From contig NZ_BDBZ01000007.1 in assembly GCF_001613245.1 (NCBI RefSeq), forward strand, positions 310,001-374,000: DNA of 64,000 nucleotides. Direction: 5' to 3'. The notes under the pieces were generated by a model. That model worked only from the letters and a program-made list of their open reading frames with translations, was not told where the DNA came from and made no database searches. The position numbers and the translations under genes were made by a program. This DNA is from Nocardia speluncae NBRC 108251 (lineage in GTDB: Bacteria > Actinomycetota > Actinomycetes > Mycobacteriales > Mycobacteriaceae). Positions within the stretch are counted from its first letter, which is position 1. Every line of letters begins with the position of its first letter. Of the stretch, positions 43,140 through 51,235 are shown piece by piece.

Positions 43140-43185
43140 TAGCAAACGTTTGATTGGCGCGCCAGCAAGTAGCAAACGTTTGATC
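43140..43185. promoter_or_regulatory. Tandem KstR2-like operators in the TetR/isomerase divergent promoter
   Basis: TAGCAAACGTTTGATT (43140-43155) and TAGCAAACGTTTGATC (43170-43185), identical over 15 bases and 30 bp apart centre to centre (about three helical turns). Each holds the perfect palindrome CAAACGTTTG. They lie between the isomerase-like gene and the KstR2-like TetR gene, as expected for autoregulation. Related single sites are at 42241 and 33133. Confidence 0.75.
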
Positions 43186-43253
43186 AACGCGGTAGGGTCC
43201 AGCGTGTCCGCGCAGCCGCGGAAGCATTACGCAGTTCGTTCCAGGAGGGATGC

Positions 43254-43838
43254 ATGGAGTGGTCCGACCGCCACACCCTGATCGTCGAGCAGGCAGCAGA
43301 ACTGTTCGCCACCAAAGGCATCGCCGGCACCAAGGTTCGTGATATCGCCGATGCCGTCGGGGTGTTGTCGGGAAGCCTGTACCACTACTTCCCGTCCAAG
43401 GACGCGATTGCCGAGGTCATCGTCACCCGCTACCTCGATGACCTCACCAGCGAGTACGAGTCGCTGCTCGGGACTCCGACAGATCCGCGCAAGCAGCTGA
43501 CCGGGCTGGTGGAGGCATCGTTCCGAGTCAGCCGGGCCCACCCCCATGCGTCCGAGATCTACCAGAACAACACCACATACCTTCGCAAACTCGCGGCGTA
43601 CCGAAAGATCCGCGCGGCCGCCCGCACCACCAAGAATGCGTGGATCTCGGTGATCGAGGGCGGGATCGCGGCAGGCGAGTTCCGCTCGGACCTTCCCGCC
43701 GAAGTCCTCTACGGCCTGATCCGCGATGCGGTATGGCTCTCGCTGCGCTGGTTCACCCCGACACCCGAATTCGGCATCGACCAGCTCGCCGCCGCCGTCG
43801 TCACCGTGTTCCTGGAAGGTATCGAGTCCCGGCGCTGA
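43254..43838 (+). CDS. KstR2-like TetR-family regulator of the ipd-like regulon
   Basis: A 194-residue TetR repressor. The helix-turn-helix segment TKVRDIADAVGVLSGSLYHY, then FPSKD, and the C-terminal GLIRDAVWLSLRWFTPTPEF closely recall KstR2, which controls ring C/D steroid genes in mycobacteria and responds to a CoA thioester. Its DNA sites in the window (TAGCAAACGTTTGAT type) differ from the mycobacterial AAGCAAG-n2-CTTGCTT type but keep the GCAA core. An AGGAGG lies just before the ATG. The gene is divergent from the isomerase-like gene and followed by a SnoaL-like gene. Confidence 0.87.
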   Translation: MEWSDRHTLIVEQAAELFATKGIAGTKVRDIADAVGVLSGSLYHYFPSKDAIAEVIVTRYLDDLTSEYESLLGTPTDPRKQLTGLVEASFRVSRAHPHASEIYQNNTTYLRKLAAYRKIRAAARTTKNAWISVIEGGIAAGEFRSDLPAEVLYGLIRDAVWLSLRWFTPTPEFGIDQLAAAVVTVFLEGIESRR

Positions 43839-43935
43839 CTCATAGGTCTCGCTGTTCGAGAAGACGGCGGCCGGTGGCTGTGCTCGGACGGATAGTAGAC
43901 GGCAGGATATGCCACTGCGAGAGGAACCCGCCACC

Positions 43936-44412
43936 ATGCCGACAGCAGAACCCGCCACCACGTTCCGCTCGACCGTGCTGCGCGATCTGGAACAGGTCGC
44001 CGATCACCACACGATCGTCGACGGCCTCTATGCGTTCCAAACCATGCTGGACGGAAAGAAGTGGAACGAGATTCGAACGGCGATGCAGGAGGGCGTCCAC
44101 GCCTACGGCGCCCGCGGAATCGACGATGCAGTGGCTGTGATGCGTGCTCACCTGGATGTGTGCGGCCCGACCCAACATCTCATGGGCAATGTACAGGTGC
44201 GACTCGAAGGTGATTTCGCCACCACCAGGTCCTCCTTTCGGGCCTTTCATACCGGTGCCGGCGCGTACACGGGAAGCGTTTACGAATGCCTCGGGTATTA
44301 CGACGATTCGTGGATTCGTGCCGGTGAGCGCTGGAAACTGGTTCGTCGCGTGATCAGTGTGCGCGCCGAATCCGGTGATCGAGCGGTTATCGGGATCTCT
44401 GCCGAGCCCTGA
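43936..44412 (+). CDS. SnoaL/NTF2-like protein
   Basis: About 158 residues of the SnoaL-like fold: HHTIVDGLYAFQTMLDGKKW, then GARGIDDAVAVMRAHLDVCG, HLMGNVQVRLEGDFATTRS, and a closing ERWKLVRRVISVRAESGDR. It belongs with the isomerase/dehydratase-like NTF2 proteins and has no clear enzyme signature. The start is uncertain: 43936 has GAGAGGA about 10 bases upstream, while an earlier ATG at 43909 has a site too close. It follows the TetR gene by about 100 bp and could be in the same regulon, but no operator lies directly before it. Confidence 0.75.
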   Translation: MPTAEPATTFRSTVLRDLEQVADHHTIVDGLYAFQTMLDGKKWNEIRTAMQEGVHAYGARGIDDAVAVMRAHLDVCGPTQHLMGNVQVRLEGDFATTRSSFRAFHTGAGAYTGSVYECLGYYDDSWIRAGERWKLVRRVISVRAESGDRAVIGISAEP

Positions 44413-44431
44413 AGCAAGGCGCACAGGGAAA

Positions 44432-44446
44432 CCCCGGGCACCGGGG
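44432..44446. terminator. Short GC hairpin between convergent genes
   Basis: CCCCGG-GCA-CCGGGG, a 6-bp stem with a 3-base loop, between the ends of the SnoaL-like gene (rightward) and the formylglycine-generating enzyme gene (leftward). There is no T-run. It may act as a weak bidirectional terminator. Confidence 0.45.
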
Positions 44447-44454
44447 CGAGGTAG

Positions 44455-45417
44455 TCAACGCCGTGATTCCGAGCCGGTCCGGACCACGCAACGAAAACCG
44501 ATATGACATGTCGAGGTCTCTTCGGACTCTCCCTGCCTCGCGGCGGGACGATAGCGCAGACAGTAGTTCGGCGCACACAGGTGTGAGCCGCCCTTGATCA
44601 CTCGCCTGGGATAGGGCTCCGCGGGCGATACCGCTTGCGGAGTCGTGATCCGCGGGTTGCTCGGCACACAACACGACGGCCTCGAATACGCGTCCGTCGC
44701 GTCGAGCTCGGCCGCAAAGTAATCCGCCGTCCACTCCCATACATTGCCGGCCATATCCGACAGGCCGTAACCGTTCGGTGTGAAGCTGCCGATGGGGGAT
44801 GTGCCCGCGTAGCCGTCCTCGAGGAGGTTCTCCCAGGGGAAACGGCCCTGCCAGACGTTGGCGAGGGGCTTGCGTCCCGGTGAATGTTCATCGCCCCAGA
44901 CGTATGCCTTGCCGTCCAGTCCGCCACGTGCCGCGAACTCCCACTCGGCCTCGGTCGCCAATTCCTTGCCGGCCCACTGCGCGTACGCCAGCGCATCGAA
45001 ATACGACACGTGCGTCACCGGATGACGCTGCCGGTCCCCGGCATTGCTGTCGGGTCCGTCCGGACGGCGCCAATACGCACCGGGAACGAAGGACCACCAC
45101 CGGCGGTAGTCGTCCAGCGGCACCGGTCGGTCCGGCGGTGTGAACACGAGTGAACCGGCCACCAGCAGGTCCGGATCCGCGCCGGGATAGTCCTGCGCCG
45201 TAGGCATGGTCTCCGCGGTGGTCACGTACCCGGTGGCCTTCACGAACCTGCGGAACTCGGCGACGGTGACGGGATGGCTGTCCATCCAGAAACCGTCCAC
45301 CGACACCGTGCGGACCGGCCGCTCCTCGGGGTAGAAGTCTTCCGACCCCATGCGGAAACGGCCACCGGGGATCCAGACCATATTTTTGAAGGGCGCAGTT
45401 TCTGCGGAAGATGTCAT
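44455..45417 (-). CDS. Formylglycine-generating enzyme (sulfatase activating)
   Basis: A 320-residue FGE-sulfatase-domain protein. It would convert the active-site cysteine of type I sulfatases to formylglycine with O2 and copper. FKNMVWIPGGRFRMGSEDFY opens the domain, then VDGFWMDSHPVTVAEFRRFV, HPVTHVSYFDALAYAQWAGK, GLSDMAGNVWEWTADYF, and the active-site pair C281 and C286 in LCAPNYCLRYRPAARQ. CHIGFRCV closes it. Both cysteines of the C-x4-C pair are present. Two sulfatases with CSPTR in this block (51236-53470, 54278-56530) are natural substrates. The start at 45417 has no strong ribosome-binding site; the longer frame upstream is antisense sequence. Confidence 0.88.
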   Translation of the reverse strand: MTSSAETAPFKNMVWIPGGRFRMGSEDFYPEERPVRTVSVDGFWMDSHPVTVAEFRRFVKATGYVTTAETMPTAQDYPGADPDLLVAGSLVFTPPDRPVPLDDYRRWWSFVPGAYWRRPDGPDSNAGDRQRHPVTHVSYFDALAYAQWAGKELATEAEWEFAARGGLDGKAYVWGDEHSPGRKPLANVWQGRFPWENLLEDGYAGTSPIGSFTPNGYGLSDMAGNVWEWTADYFAAELDATDAYSRPSCCVPSNPRITTPQAVSPAEPYPRRVIKGGSHLCAPNYCLRYRPAARQGESEETSTCHIGFRCVVRTGSESRR

Positions 45418-45625
45418 GATCTTTCGTCTGCTCCGGCGATGGGTTCGGGGGACATGCGGCTGAGCTCGATCATGCGGCTGCCTCTGTTCCATTCGTTCGT
45501 GCCCGAAGGTAGTGGGCGGGACGCCCGGACCACCCGAGTATTCCCGACCAACGAGATGAGGAGGGTTCACGAGTTCTCGGAGCAGTGTCCTGGATGGGGT
45601 GAGCTGGGTCACGTAGCCTGCTGGC

Positions 45626-46831
45626 GTGGCGATCGAGTCGCAGAGCGGAGGAATTGCACCCGTGGTCACGGATGTACTCGATAACGTTCGGGCGTTGCAA
45701 CCCGAGTTGTCGGCGGCGGCGGCGGATACCGAAAACGGTCGCCGCATCGCCGATGCGGCGATGGATTCTCTCATCGGTTCCGGCCTCTTCCGGATGATGC
45801 TTCCGTCCCGATTCGCCGGACTGGAATCGACACCGCTGGAATTGTTCACCGCGATTCGCGCGATCTCGTCCGCGTGTGCCTCCACGGGATGGGTCGCCTC
45901 GACCCTGGGAGTGAGCGCATGGCAGGTCGGGTTGTTCGACGAGCAGGCACAGGACGAGGTGTGGGGGAACGATCCCGACACCCTCGTCGCCTCCGCATAC
46001 CAGCCGGCGGGCCGGCTTCGGCCCGAAGGGGACCACTATCGGCTCTCGGGATCGTGGCGGTACGTGTCCGGGAGTGAGCATTGTGCCTGGCTGTTCATGG
46101 GGGCACTGGTTCTGGACGCCGCGGGCAATCCGGCCGAGCATGCACTGGCGCTCGTGCGCAGTTCGGATGTTTCGATGTCGTTCGGCCCGGACTGTGTCGG
46201 TCTGCGTGCGGCGGCGAATACCGACGTCACAGCAAACGACGTCGTGGTACCGGCGCACCGCTTGTACGGCGCGAAACAGCGTGCCCTCCGGGAGAGCCGC
46301 AAGCATCAGCGTGCCCTCCGGCCGCTCTATCGATACCCGGTGAGTGCCCTGTACACCACGTCGTTGACGGTCCCGCTGATCGGCGCGGCCGAGGGTGCGT
46401 ACGCCTGCGCCCTCGACCTGCTGGCGGGGGCGCCCACGAAACGGCAGGCCGGAGCGCGCGCTCTCGACAAAGAGTCGGTGCAGGGCGCGATAGCCCTCGC
46501 CGCGTACGAGATCGACAGTGCTGTTCTGCAGGTGGAGCGTGACTTCACCGAGATACACGCGTTGCTCGCCGTCGCGAAGGACCTGCCGCCGGCGCTTCAG
46601 GCGCGCACGCGACGCGATCAGGTGCTCGGGACCCGGCTTGCGGTGAATGCCATCGACCGATTGGTACAGGCAGGTGGACGAACGTGCTTATCACTCGACA
46701 GTCCCATTCAGCGATTCTGGCGAGATATTCACACCGGGGCATCCCACCGGGTGAACGAGTTCGAGGACACGCTCGCGATGGTCGGGCGTGCGAGTCTCGG
46801 CCTCAGCTCGGACGAGACGATGTTCGTTTAG
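45626..46831 (+). CDS. HsaA/HpaB-like flavin-dependent monooxygenase (acyl-CoA dehydrogenase fold)
   Basis: A 401-residue oxygenase component of the two-component group D flavin monooxygenases. GLFRMMLPSRFAGLESTPLE, ACASTGWVASTLGVSAWQVG, RLSGSWRYVSGSEHCAWLFM and the C-terminal CLSLDSPIQRFWRDIHTGAS are family features. It uses FADH2 from a separate reductase to hydroxylate or desulfonate a substrate, as HsaA, DszC and SfnC do. No reductase is adjacent. The GTG at 45626 follows a TAGCCT -10-like element at 7 bp and could be leaderless. A GTG at 45662 behind GGAGG is the alternative. It is divergent from the FGE gene. Confidence 0.83.
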   Translation: MAIESQSGGIAPVVTDVLDNVRALQPELSAAAADTENGRRIADAAMDSLIGSGLFRMMLPSRFAGLESTPLELFTAIRAISSACASTGWVASTLGVSAWQVGLFDEQAQDEVWGNDPDTLVASAYQPAGRLRPEGDHYRLSGSWRYVSGSEHCAWLFMGALVLDAAGNPAEHALALVRSSDVSMSFGPDCVGLRAAANTDVTANDVVVPAHRLYGAKQRALRESRKHQRALRPLYRYPVSALYTTSLTVPLIGAAEGAYACALDLLAGAPTKRQAGARALDKESVQGAIALAAYEIDSAVLQVERDFTEIHALLAVAKDLPPALQARTRRDQVLGTRLAVNAIDRLVQAGGRTCLSLDSPIQRFWRDIHTGASHRVNEFEDTLAMVGRASLGLSSDETMFV

Positions 46832-46909
46832 TGATGACTACTATGTCCGCACGGGGTTCTCGTGCAGCGAGAAGCTGCATGCCCATGGATATCGAAGGAA
46901 TGACCGCTG

Positions 46910-47797
46910 TTGGGAATGCCGGGGACTGCGAATACAGCCGGAGAACCTGCCTCCGTCGGTGAACATCGAGCGTCCATGCTCACGCGGATGACGGATATCA
47001 TCAGGATTTTCGACGGCCCCCACGCCCGTGTCCAGAGCGGGGCGATCGCGGCTGCCGCTCGTCTGCCCAGATCGACGACGCATCGCATCCTCGACGAGCT
47101 GATCCAGCTCGGTTGGCTCGTGCGAACCGGCCAGGGCTATGGTCTCGGGCCGACGATTCTCGGCATTCCCGGGCCGGGGGATCAGCTCGTCCTCCGCGCG
47201 GCGGCGGCACCCCTGCTACAGGTGCTCCACGAAGAAACCGGGATCGTCGCACACCTTGCGGTGGCGGACGGGCCGGACATCGTCATCGTCGACAAAGTCG
47301 GGGGCCGGTCCGGAAACACGCTTCCCACCCAGGTCGGCAGCCGGATTCCCATCCATACGACCGGCATGGGCAAGGCGATCCTGGCCCGATATCCCGCCGA
47401 AGCCATCGACCAACTGCTTCCTGCCGTCCTGGACAAGCGCACCACCGGCACCATCTCGACGCGGTTGGGCCTGCACCGCGAGCTGCATCGGATCCGCCGG
47501 CGGGACGGGCTCGCCTTCGGGAACGAGGAGGCGAGCGCAGGGGTGTGCTGCGCCGCGGCGTCATTCGGATGTCCGGATGGCAGCGGTGCGGCGATCGCTG
47601 TTTCGGGGCGCGCCGCGCTGCATCATCTCGAGCGTGTCGGCCCGCTCGTGCACGAGGCGGCTCGACGCATAAGTGCTCGACTGTCCTCTGAGGGACCTCC
47701 GGAATCGGGGGTGGGAGCGGACGGCTTCCCCTCATCTGCCGCCGATACGATGATGATCAAACTGCTGAACACCATCAACGGTGACGACTGGATCTGA
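46910..47797 (+). CDS. IclR-family transcriptional regulator
   Basis: About 295 residues. The N-terminal winged helix-turn-helix (SGAIAAAARLPRSTTHRILD) is followed by the IclR ligand-binding domain (PLLQVLHEETGIVAHLAVAD, IPIHTTGMGKAILARYPAEA, GLAFGNEEASAGVCCAAASF). The start is uncertain. TTG at 46910 has GAAGGA at 10-base spacing; ATGs at 46916, 46976 and 46988 are possible. It lies between the flavin monooxygenase and MFS genes on the same strand, so it probably controls this transport/oxidation set. A CTCGTTGAATGAG dyad downstream, at 47844, may be its site. Confidence 0.85.
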   Translation: MGMPGTANTAGEPASVGEHRASMLTRMTDIIRIFDGPHARVQSGAIAAAARLPRSTTHRILDELIQLGWLVRTGQGYGLGPTILGIPGPGDQLVLRAAAAPLLQVLHEETGIVAHLAVADGPDIVIVDKVGGRSGNTLPTQVGSRIPIHTTGMGKAILARYPAEAIDQLLPAVLDKRTTGTISTRLGLHRELHRIRRRDGLAFGNEEASAGVCCAAASFGCPDGSGAAIAVSGRAALHHLERVGPLVHEAARRISARLSSEGPPESGVGADGFPSSAADTMMIKLLNTINGDDWI

Positions 47798-47843
47798 CGC
47801 CCGGGTGGCGTTCTCCCGGCCCGCACTACCGTATCGGGCCTAT

Positions 47844-47856
47844 CTCGTTGAATGAG
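47844..47856. promoter_or_regulatory. Candidate operator upstream of the MFS gene
   Basis: CTCGTTGAATGAG, an imperfect dyad around a central G, in the 242-bp gap between the IclR and MFS genes. A similar CTCATTCAGTGAG lies at 56674-56686 upstream of the second sulfatase gene; on the reverse strand the two agree at 11 of 13 positions. It might be an IclR site. The match is short and could be chance. Confidence 0.3.
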
Positions 47857-48039
47857 ACACTCGGCCATATGTAACGACCAGGGCTGGGACAGTGACGCGC
47901 ACCACATCAAGAAGTGGCCGGCTGGTCCATGGTTCACGGAGGAGTTCTCCACTCCCGGCGAGGTCTTCGGACCGATTTCCTCGCGGCACCTCCACAGATC
48001 AGGGATCGCCTCACCGCCCACAGAACGGAACCATGTGCC

Positions 48040-49539
48040 ATGGTCGATTCCCTGCATTTTCCCGGGCCGGAAAAACCTGCGGACTCCGAATCGAGATCGA
48101 AGGGACAGTCGATTCTCATCGTCGCGCTGGTCGCGCTGATGACCGAGATCGTCGCCTTCGAATTCACGCTCGTCGCACCCGGGTTGCCCGAGATGGCAGC
48201 AGCCTTCAAAACGCAGCAGATCGCTCTGGTGATGACCACTCCACTGCTGGTCGCCGGCTGTTTCGTTCCTATTCTGGGCAAGCTTGCCGACGTGCACGGC
48301 AAGAAAAAAGTACTGCTCTGCAATAGTGCCGCCTTTCTGGCCGGCACGATGCTGTGCGCGATCGCACCGGTGTTCCCGCTGTTCCTGCTCGGCCGTGCCC
48401 TCCAGGGGTTCGGGCTGGTGGCCCCGGTCATCTGCTACGGGCTGGTCCGCGACCTGATCCCGTCCAAGTGGGTTCCCCTCGGCATCGGCGGTATCGGTGT
48501 CGGCATCGGGGCCTCGTCCCTGATCGGCCCCCTCCTCGGTGGGTGGCTCATCGACACGCACGGATTCCGGAGCAACTTCTGGGTTCTGTTCGTGTATTCG
48601 GCGGTAGTCGTCGCCGCTGTCGTCGCCTGTGTTCCGGAGACCACGGTGCGAATTGCTCATCGGATCGACTATCCGGGTGCTGCGCTTCTCGGATTCGGCG
48701 CCACCTCGTTGATCGTCGGGGCGGTCCGTCCGGACCTGCGCGTCTTCGGGTTCACGCTCGGAATCGTCCTGCTGATCGCCTTCGTTCTCGTCGAGCGGCG
48801 CATCGCACAGCCGCTGATCTCGATGAAACTCCTCGCCCGCCCCGGGGTGTGGATGACTCTGCTCGTTGCGGGCGCCTACGGAGTCTTGAACGGTACGAGC
48901 GCGGCCCTGCTGCCGCAGTTGCTCCGACTCCCGTCGATCCCCGGCAATGACGAATCCGGGCTCGGGATGACCGCCACCCAGTATTCGCTGTACTACGGGA
49001 TGCCGGCCGGGCTGGTGGCTGCGTTCTGCGGAATCTTCGGCGGCTGGGCGGCTCGCAGGTTCGCGCCCCGGAGTGTGGGGTTGTTCGGTATGGCTGCCGC
49101 GGTGTGCGCGTCCTTGCTGATCGGTCTCGGCTTCGTCGGATCCTTCGGCATGGTCATCGTCTACGGTCTCGTGTTCGGCGTCGCCAACGGCTTGTACTAC
49201 GTGAGTTCGACCAACCTGCTCATCGAGGCCGTGCCGGCGAACACCCAGGCCGTCAGCAGTTCGATGAAGTTCACCTCCGAACAGGTCGTCAGTGCGCTCG
49301 CAAGTGCCTACCTCGGTGTTCTCGTCGGTAGCTACATCCTGATGGTCAATCCGAAGACCGGGCAGCCGATTCCGTCCGAGCAAGGCTTCGAGTACGCCTA
49401 CCTGATCTGCGGCGGCTTCGCCGCGCTCGCGTTCGTCGTCATGCTGATGATGCGCCACGGGCGTACGCCGGCCAGTGGTGGTGTCGCTTCCGGTCAGGGG
49501 GACGACACGTCGAGTCGTTCGGTACTGACGGCGCATTGA
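48040..49539 (+). CDS. MFS drug/metabolite exporter (DHA2-like)
   Basis: A 499-residue membrane protein with about 14 hydrophobic segments. The first begins at SILIVALVALMTEIVAFEFT. The loop GKLADVHGKKKVLL between helices 2 and 3 is the major-facilitator signature A, and GGIGVGIGASSLIGPLLGGW is the antiporter motif C. It should exchange protons for a small organic molecule, an export or uptake role being unresolved. The ATG at 48040 is placed just before the polar lead (DSLHFPGPEKPADSE); the frame is open to 47914. It follows the IclR gene and converges with the TetR gene at 49584. Confidence 0.87.
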   Translation: MVDSLHFPGPEKPADSESRSKGQSILIVALVALMTEIVAFEFTLVAPGLPEMAAAFKTQQIALVMTTPLLVAGCFVPILGKLADVHGKKKVLLCNSAAFLAGTMLCAIAPVFPLFLLGRALQGFGLVAPVICYGLVRDLIPSKWVPLGIGGIGVGIGASSLIGPLLGGWLIDTHGFRSNFWVLFVYSAVVVAAVVACVPETTVRIAHRIDYPGAALLGFGATSLIVGAVRPDLRVFGFTLGIVLLIAFVLVERRIAQPLISMKLLARPGVWMTLLVAGAYGVLNGTSAALLPQLLRLPSIPGNDESGLGMTATQYSLYYGMPAGLVAAFCGIFGGWAARRFAPRSVGLFGMAAAVCASLLIGLGFVGSFGMVIVYGLVFGVANGLYYVSSTNLLIEAVPANTQAVSSSMKFTSEQVVSALASAYLGVLVGSYILMVNPKTGQPIPSEQGFEYAYLICGGFAALAFVVMLMMRHGRTPASGGVASGQGDDTSSRSVLTAH

Positions 49540-49583
49540 CATCGTCGGTGATCGGGCACGGCATCATCGCGATGCGGCCACGG

Positions 49584-50195
49584 TCAGGGCGCCACAGTGG
49601 TCGGCGTGCGCACCAGCACGCCGACCGCCTCGGTCAAGCCGGCGACGGTCAGTTCGGCACCGGGACGGTCGGTGCCGCCGGTCTCCAGCCGGTACTCGAG
49701 GTCGGCCAGGGTCCGGATCGTCAGGACCTGGATCATCCGCAGGCGTTCTTCCCGCATGCCCGGATCCATGCCGGCCATCAGTTCCGACATCTGGCGCACA
49801 ACGTCGCGTGAGCCGCTTCCGTGCCGGTCGTCGAAGGGTTCGAATTCGCGGCCGCGGCCCAGGTATCGGTCGAGGAAGCGGGCATAGTACGACGCTCCGC
49901 CGGCGGATATGACCGATCGGGCGAGCGGGAGGACGTAGGCGGCTGCCAGCGCGTCGACGTCCCGGTGGTCCAACTCGGCGAGCATTCGGTGCCGCTCGGC
50001 ATTGAGCGGGACAAGCCGGAGATCGTAGAGTGCCTGGATCAGCGTGCTCTTGTCGCCGAAGTGATATTGCACGGCCGAGTTGTTCTTCTGCTGGGCGTGC
50101 TCGCCGATCTGGCGGAGCGAAACGTATTCGACGCCGCGCTCGGCGAACAGCCGTTCGGCGGCAAGCAAGATCTTGCGGCGGGCCTCGTCACTCAC
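49584..50195 (-). CDS. TetR/AcrR-family transcriptional regulator
   Basis: A 203-residue TetR repressor. The DNA-binding part is near residues 8-50 (KILLAAERLFAERGVEYVSL, then HAQQKNNSAVQYHFGDK). Its HTH contains KNNSAVQYHF, typical of a subset that have Asn/Ser where most have R. It is divergent from the TauD-like gene, and a perfect TAAGACA-ATG-TGTCTTA palindrome lies between them. It probably represses the dioxygenase and sulfatase genes until a sulfated or sulfonated inducer is present (inference). Confidence 0.88.
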   Translation of the reverse strand: MSDEARRKILLAAERLFAERGVEYVSLRQIGEHAQQKNNSAVQYHFGDKSTLIQALYDLRLVPLNAERHRMLAELDHRDVDALAAAYVLPLARSVISAGGASYYARFLDRYLGRGREFEPFDDRHGSGSRDVVRQMSELMAGMDPGMREERLRMIQVLTIRTLADLEYRLETGGTDRPGAELTVAGLTEAVGVLVRTPTTVAP

Positions 50196-50277
50196 CCGGG
50201 CAATTGTGCCCGATGGCGAGGGGCCGGCCCCCCTGGCGGGTGTTGACGATTCGCCTAGTGCCCCATAGCGTGGTGAT

Positions 50278-50294
50278 TAAGACAATGTGTCTTA
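50278..50294. promoter_or_regulatory. Perfect operator palindrome TetR / TauD-like
   Basis: TAAGACA-ATG-TGTCTTA, 7-bp perfect arms around a 3-base centre, in the 113-bp gap between the TetR gene and the TauD-like gene. It ends 14 bp before the TauD-like start codon, overlapping the transcription start or the ribosome-binding site region. A repressor bound here would block transcription directly. Confidence 0.65.
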
Positions 50295-50308
50295 TCGAGG
50301 AGACTTCA

Positions 50309-51124
50309 ATGACCCGGACGACTTTGACGGTGACACGTTCGACTCATGCACTCGGTGCGGAAGTGAGTGGGATCGACCTTTCCCGCCCGCTGGCACCAGA
50401 ACTGGTGAAGGAAGTTCAGGACCTGTTCCACGACCACCAAGTTCTGTTCTTTCGCGACCAGCACATCGACGACGTGGCCCAGCGGGATTTCGCCGCGCAT
50501 TTCGGACCGCTGCAGCATTTCGCCTTCCTGCCTCCGGTGTCGGCGGAGCTTCCCGAGGTGCATGCGATCGATATCGACCTGTCGAAGCCCAAGACCGCGA
50601 ACGCCGATATCTGGCATTCCGACGCAACGTTTCTGAAGCACCCACCGCTCGGCTCGCTGTTGCGCGCCGTTCTGCTCCCTGACGTAGGAGGGGACACGTT
50701 GTGGGCGTCGACGTACGCCGCCTATGAGGCGCTCTCGTCGCGGGTTCAGCGGTTGATCGACGGCATGACGGCGGTCCACGATTCGTCGAACTCCGTTTCG
50801 CATGCCGGCAAGGCAGCGAACGCCGACTATAAGCCGGCCACACATCCTGTGGTGCGGACGCACCCGGTGACCGGCCGCAAGGTGCTGTTCGTCAACAAGA
50901 CCTTCACCACGCGACTCGAAGGTCTCACCGAACGTGAGAACGACACTCTGCTGCCGATGCTCACCGACCACGTGCGCTCGCCCGATTTCCAGGTGCGCTT
51001 CCACTGGCAGCCGGGCTCGATCGCATTGTGGGACAACAGGTGCACCCAGCACTACGCGGTGGCCGACTACTCGGGCCGGCGCCGGATGCACCGTGTGGTC
51101 ATCGACGGTGATGCGCCGGAATGA
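50309..51124 (+). CDS. TauD/AtsK-family Fe(II)/2-oxoglutarate dioxygenase
   Basis: A 271-residue dioxygenase with iron ligands H103 and D105 in IWHSDATF and H248 in CTQHYAVADY, plus R259/R262 for 2-oxoglutarate. TLTVTRSTHALGAEVSGIDL and WHQP-like PGSIALWDNR segments fit TauD and the alkylsulfatase AtsK. It would hydroxylate the carbon next to sulfur or the sulfate ester, freeing sulfite or sulfate and an aldehyde. The adjacent sulfatase gene starts 112 bp downstream. The ATG at 50309 follows GAGGAG; the frame is open to 50030 as antisense of the TetR gene. Confidence 0.88.
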   Translation: MTRTTLTVTRSTHALGAEVSGIDLSRPLAPELVKEVQDLFHDHQVLFFRDQHIDDVAQRDFAAHFGPLQHFAFLPPVSAELPEVHAIDIDLSKPKTANADIWHSDATFLKHPPLGSLLRAVLLPDVGGDTLWASTYAAYEALSSRVQRLIDGMTAVHDSSNSVSHAGKAANADYKPATHPVVRTHPVTGRKVLFVNKTFTTRLEGLTERENDTLLPMLTDHVRSPDFQVRFHWQPGSIALWDNRCTQHYAVADYSGRRRMHRVVIDGDAPE

Positions 51125-51235
51125 CCGCGGGCGGCGCCCCGCCTCCCGGACCGCGTGTCTCGGTACGCGGGAAGACCGTGCGGCAGGCGCCGTCTCCTTC
51201 GCTAACGTCGCCGCACCACGGCCAGAGGAGGTTCG

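Noticed and set aside
44455-44620. Formylglycine-generating enzyme lacking its second active-site cysteine
   Set aside because: At first NYCLRYRP looked like a lost C-x4-C. Aligning from the C-terminal GFRC shows the pair is LCAPNYC (C281 and C286), and both are present.
47623-49542. 639-codon leftward open frame, very Asp/Glu/Arg/Gln-rich
   Set aside because: Antisense to the IclR end and the MFS exporter. The charged composition is what the hydrophobic codons of the exporter give when read backwards.
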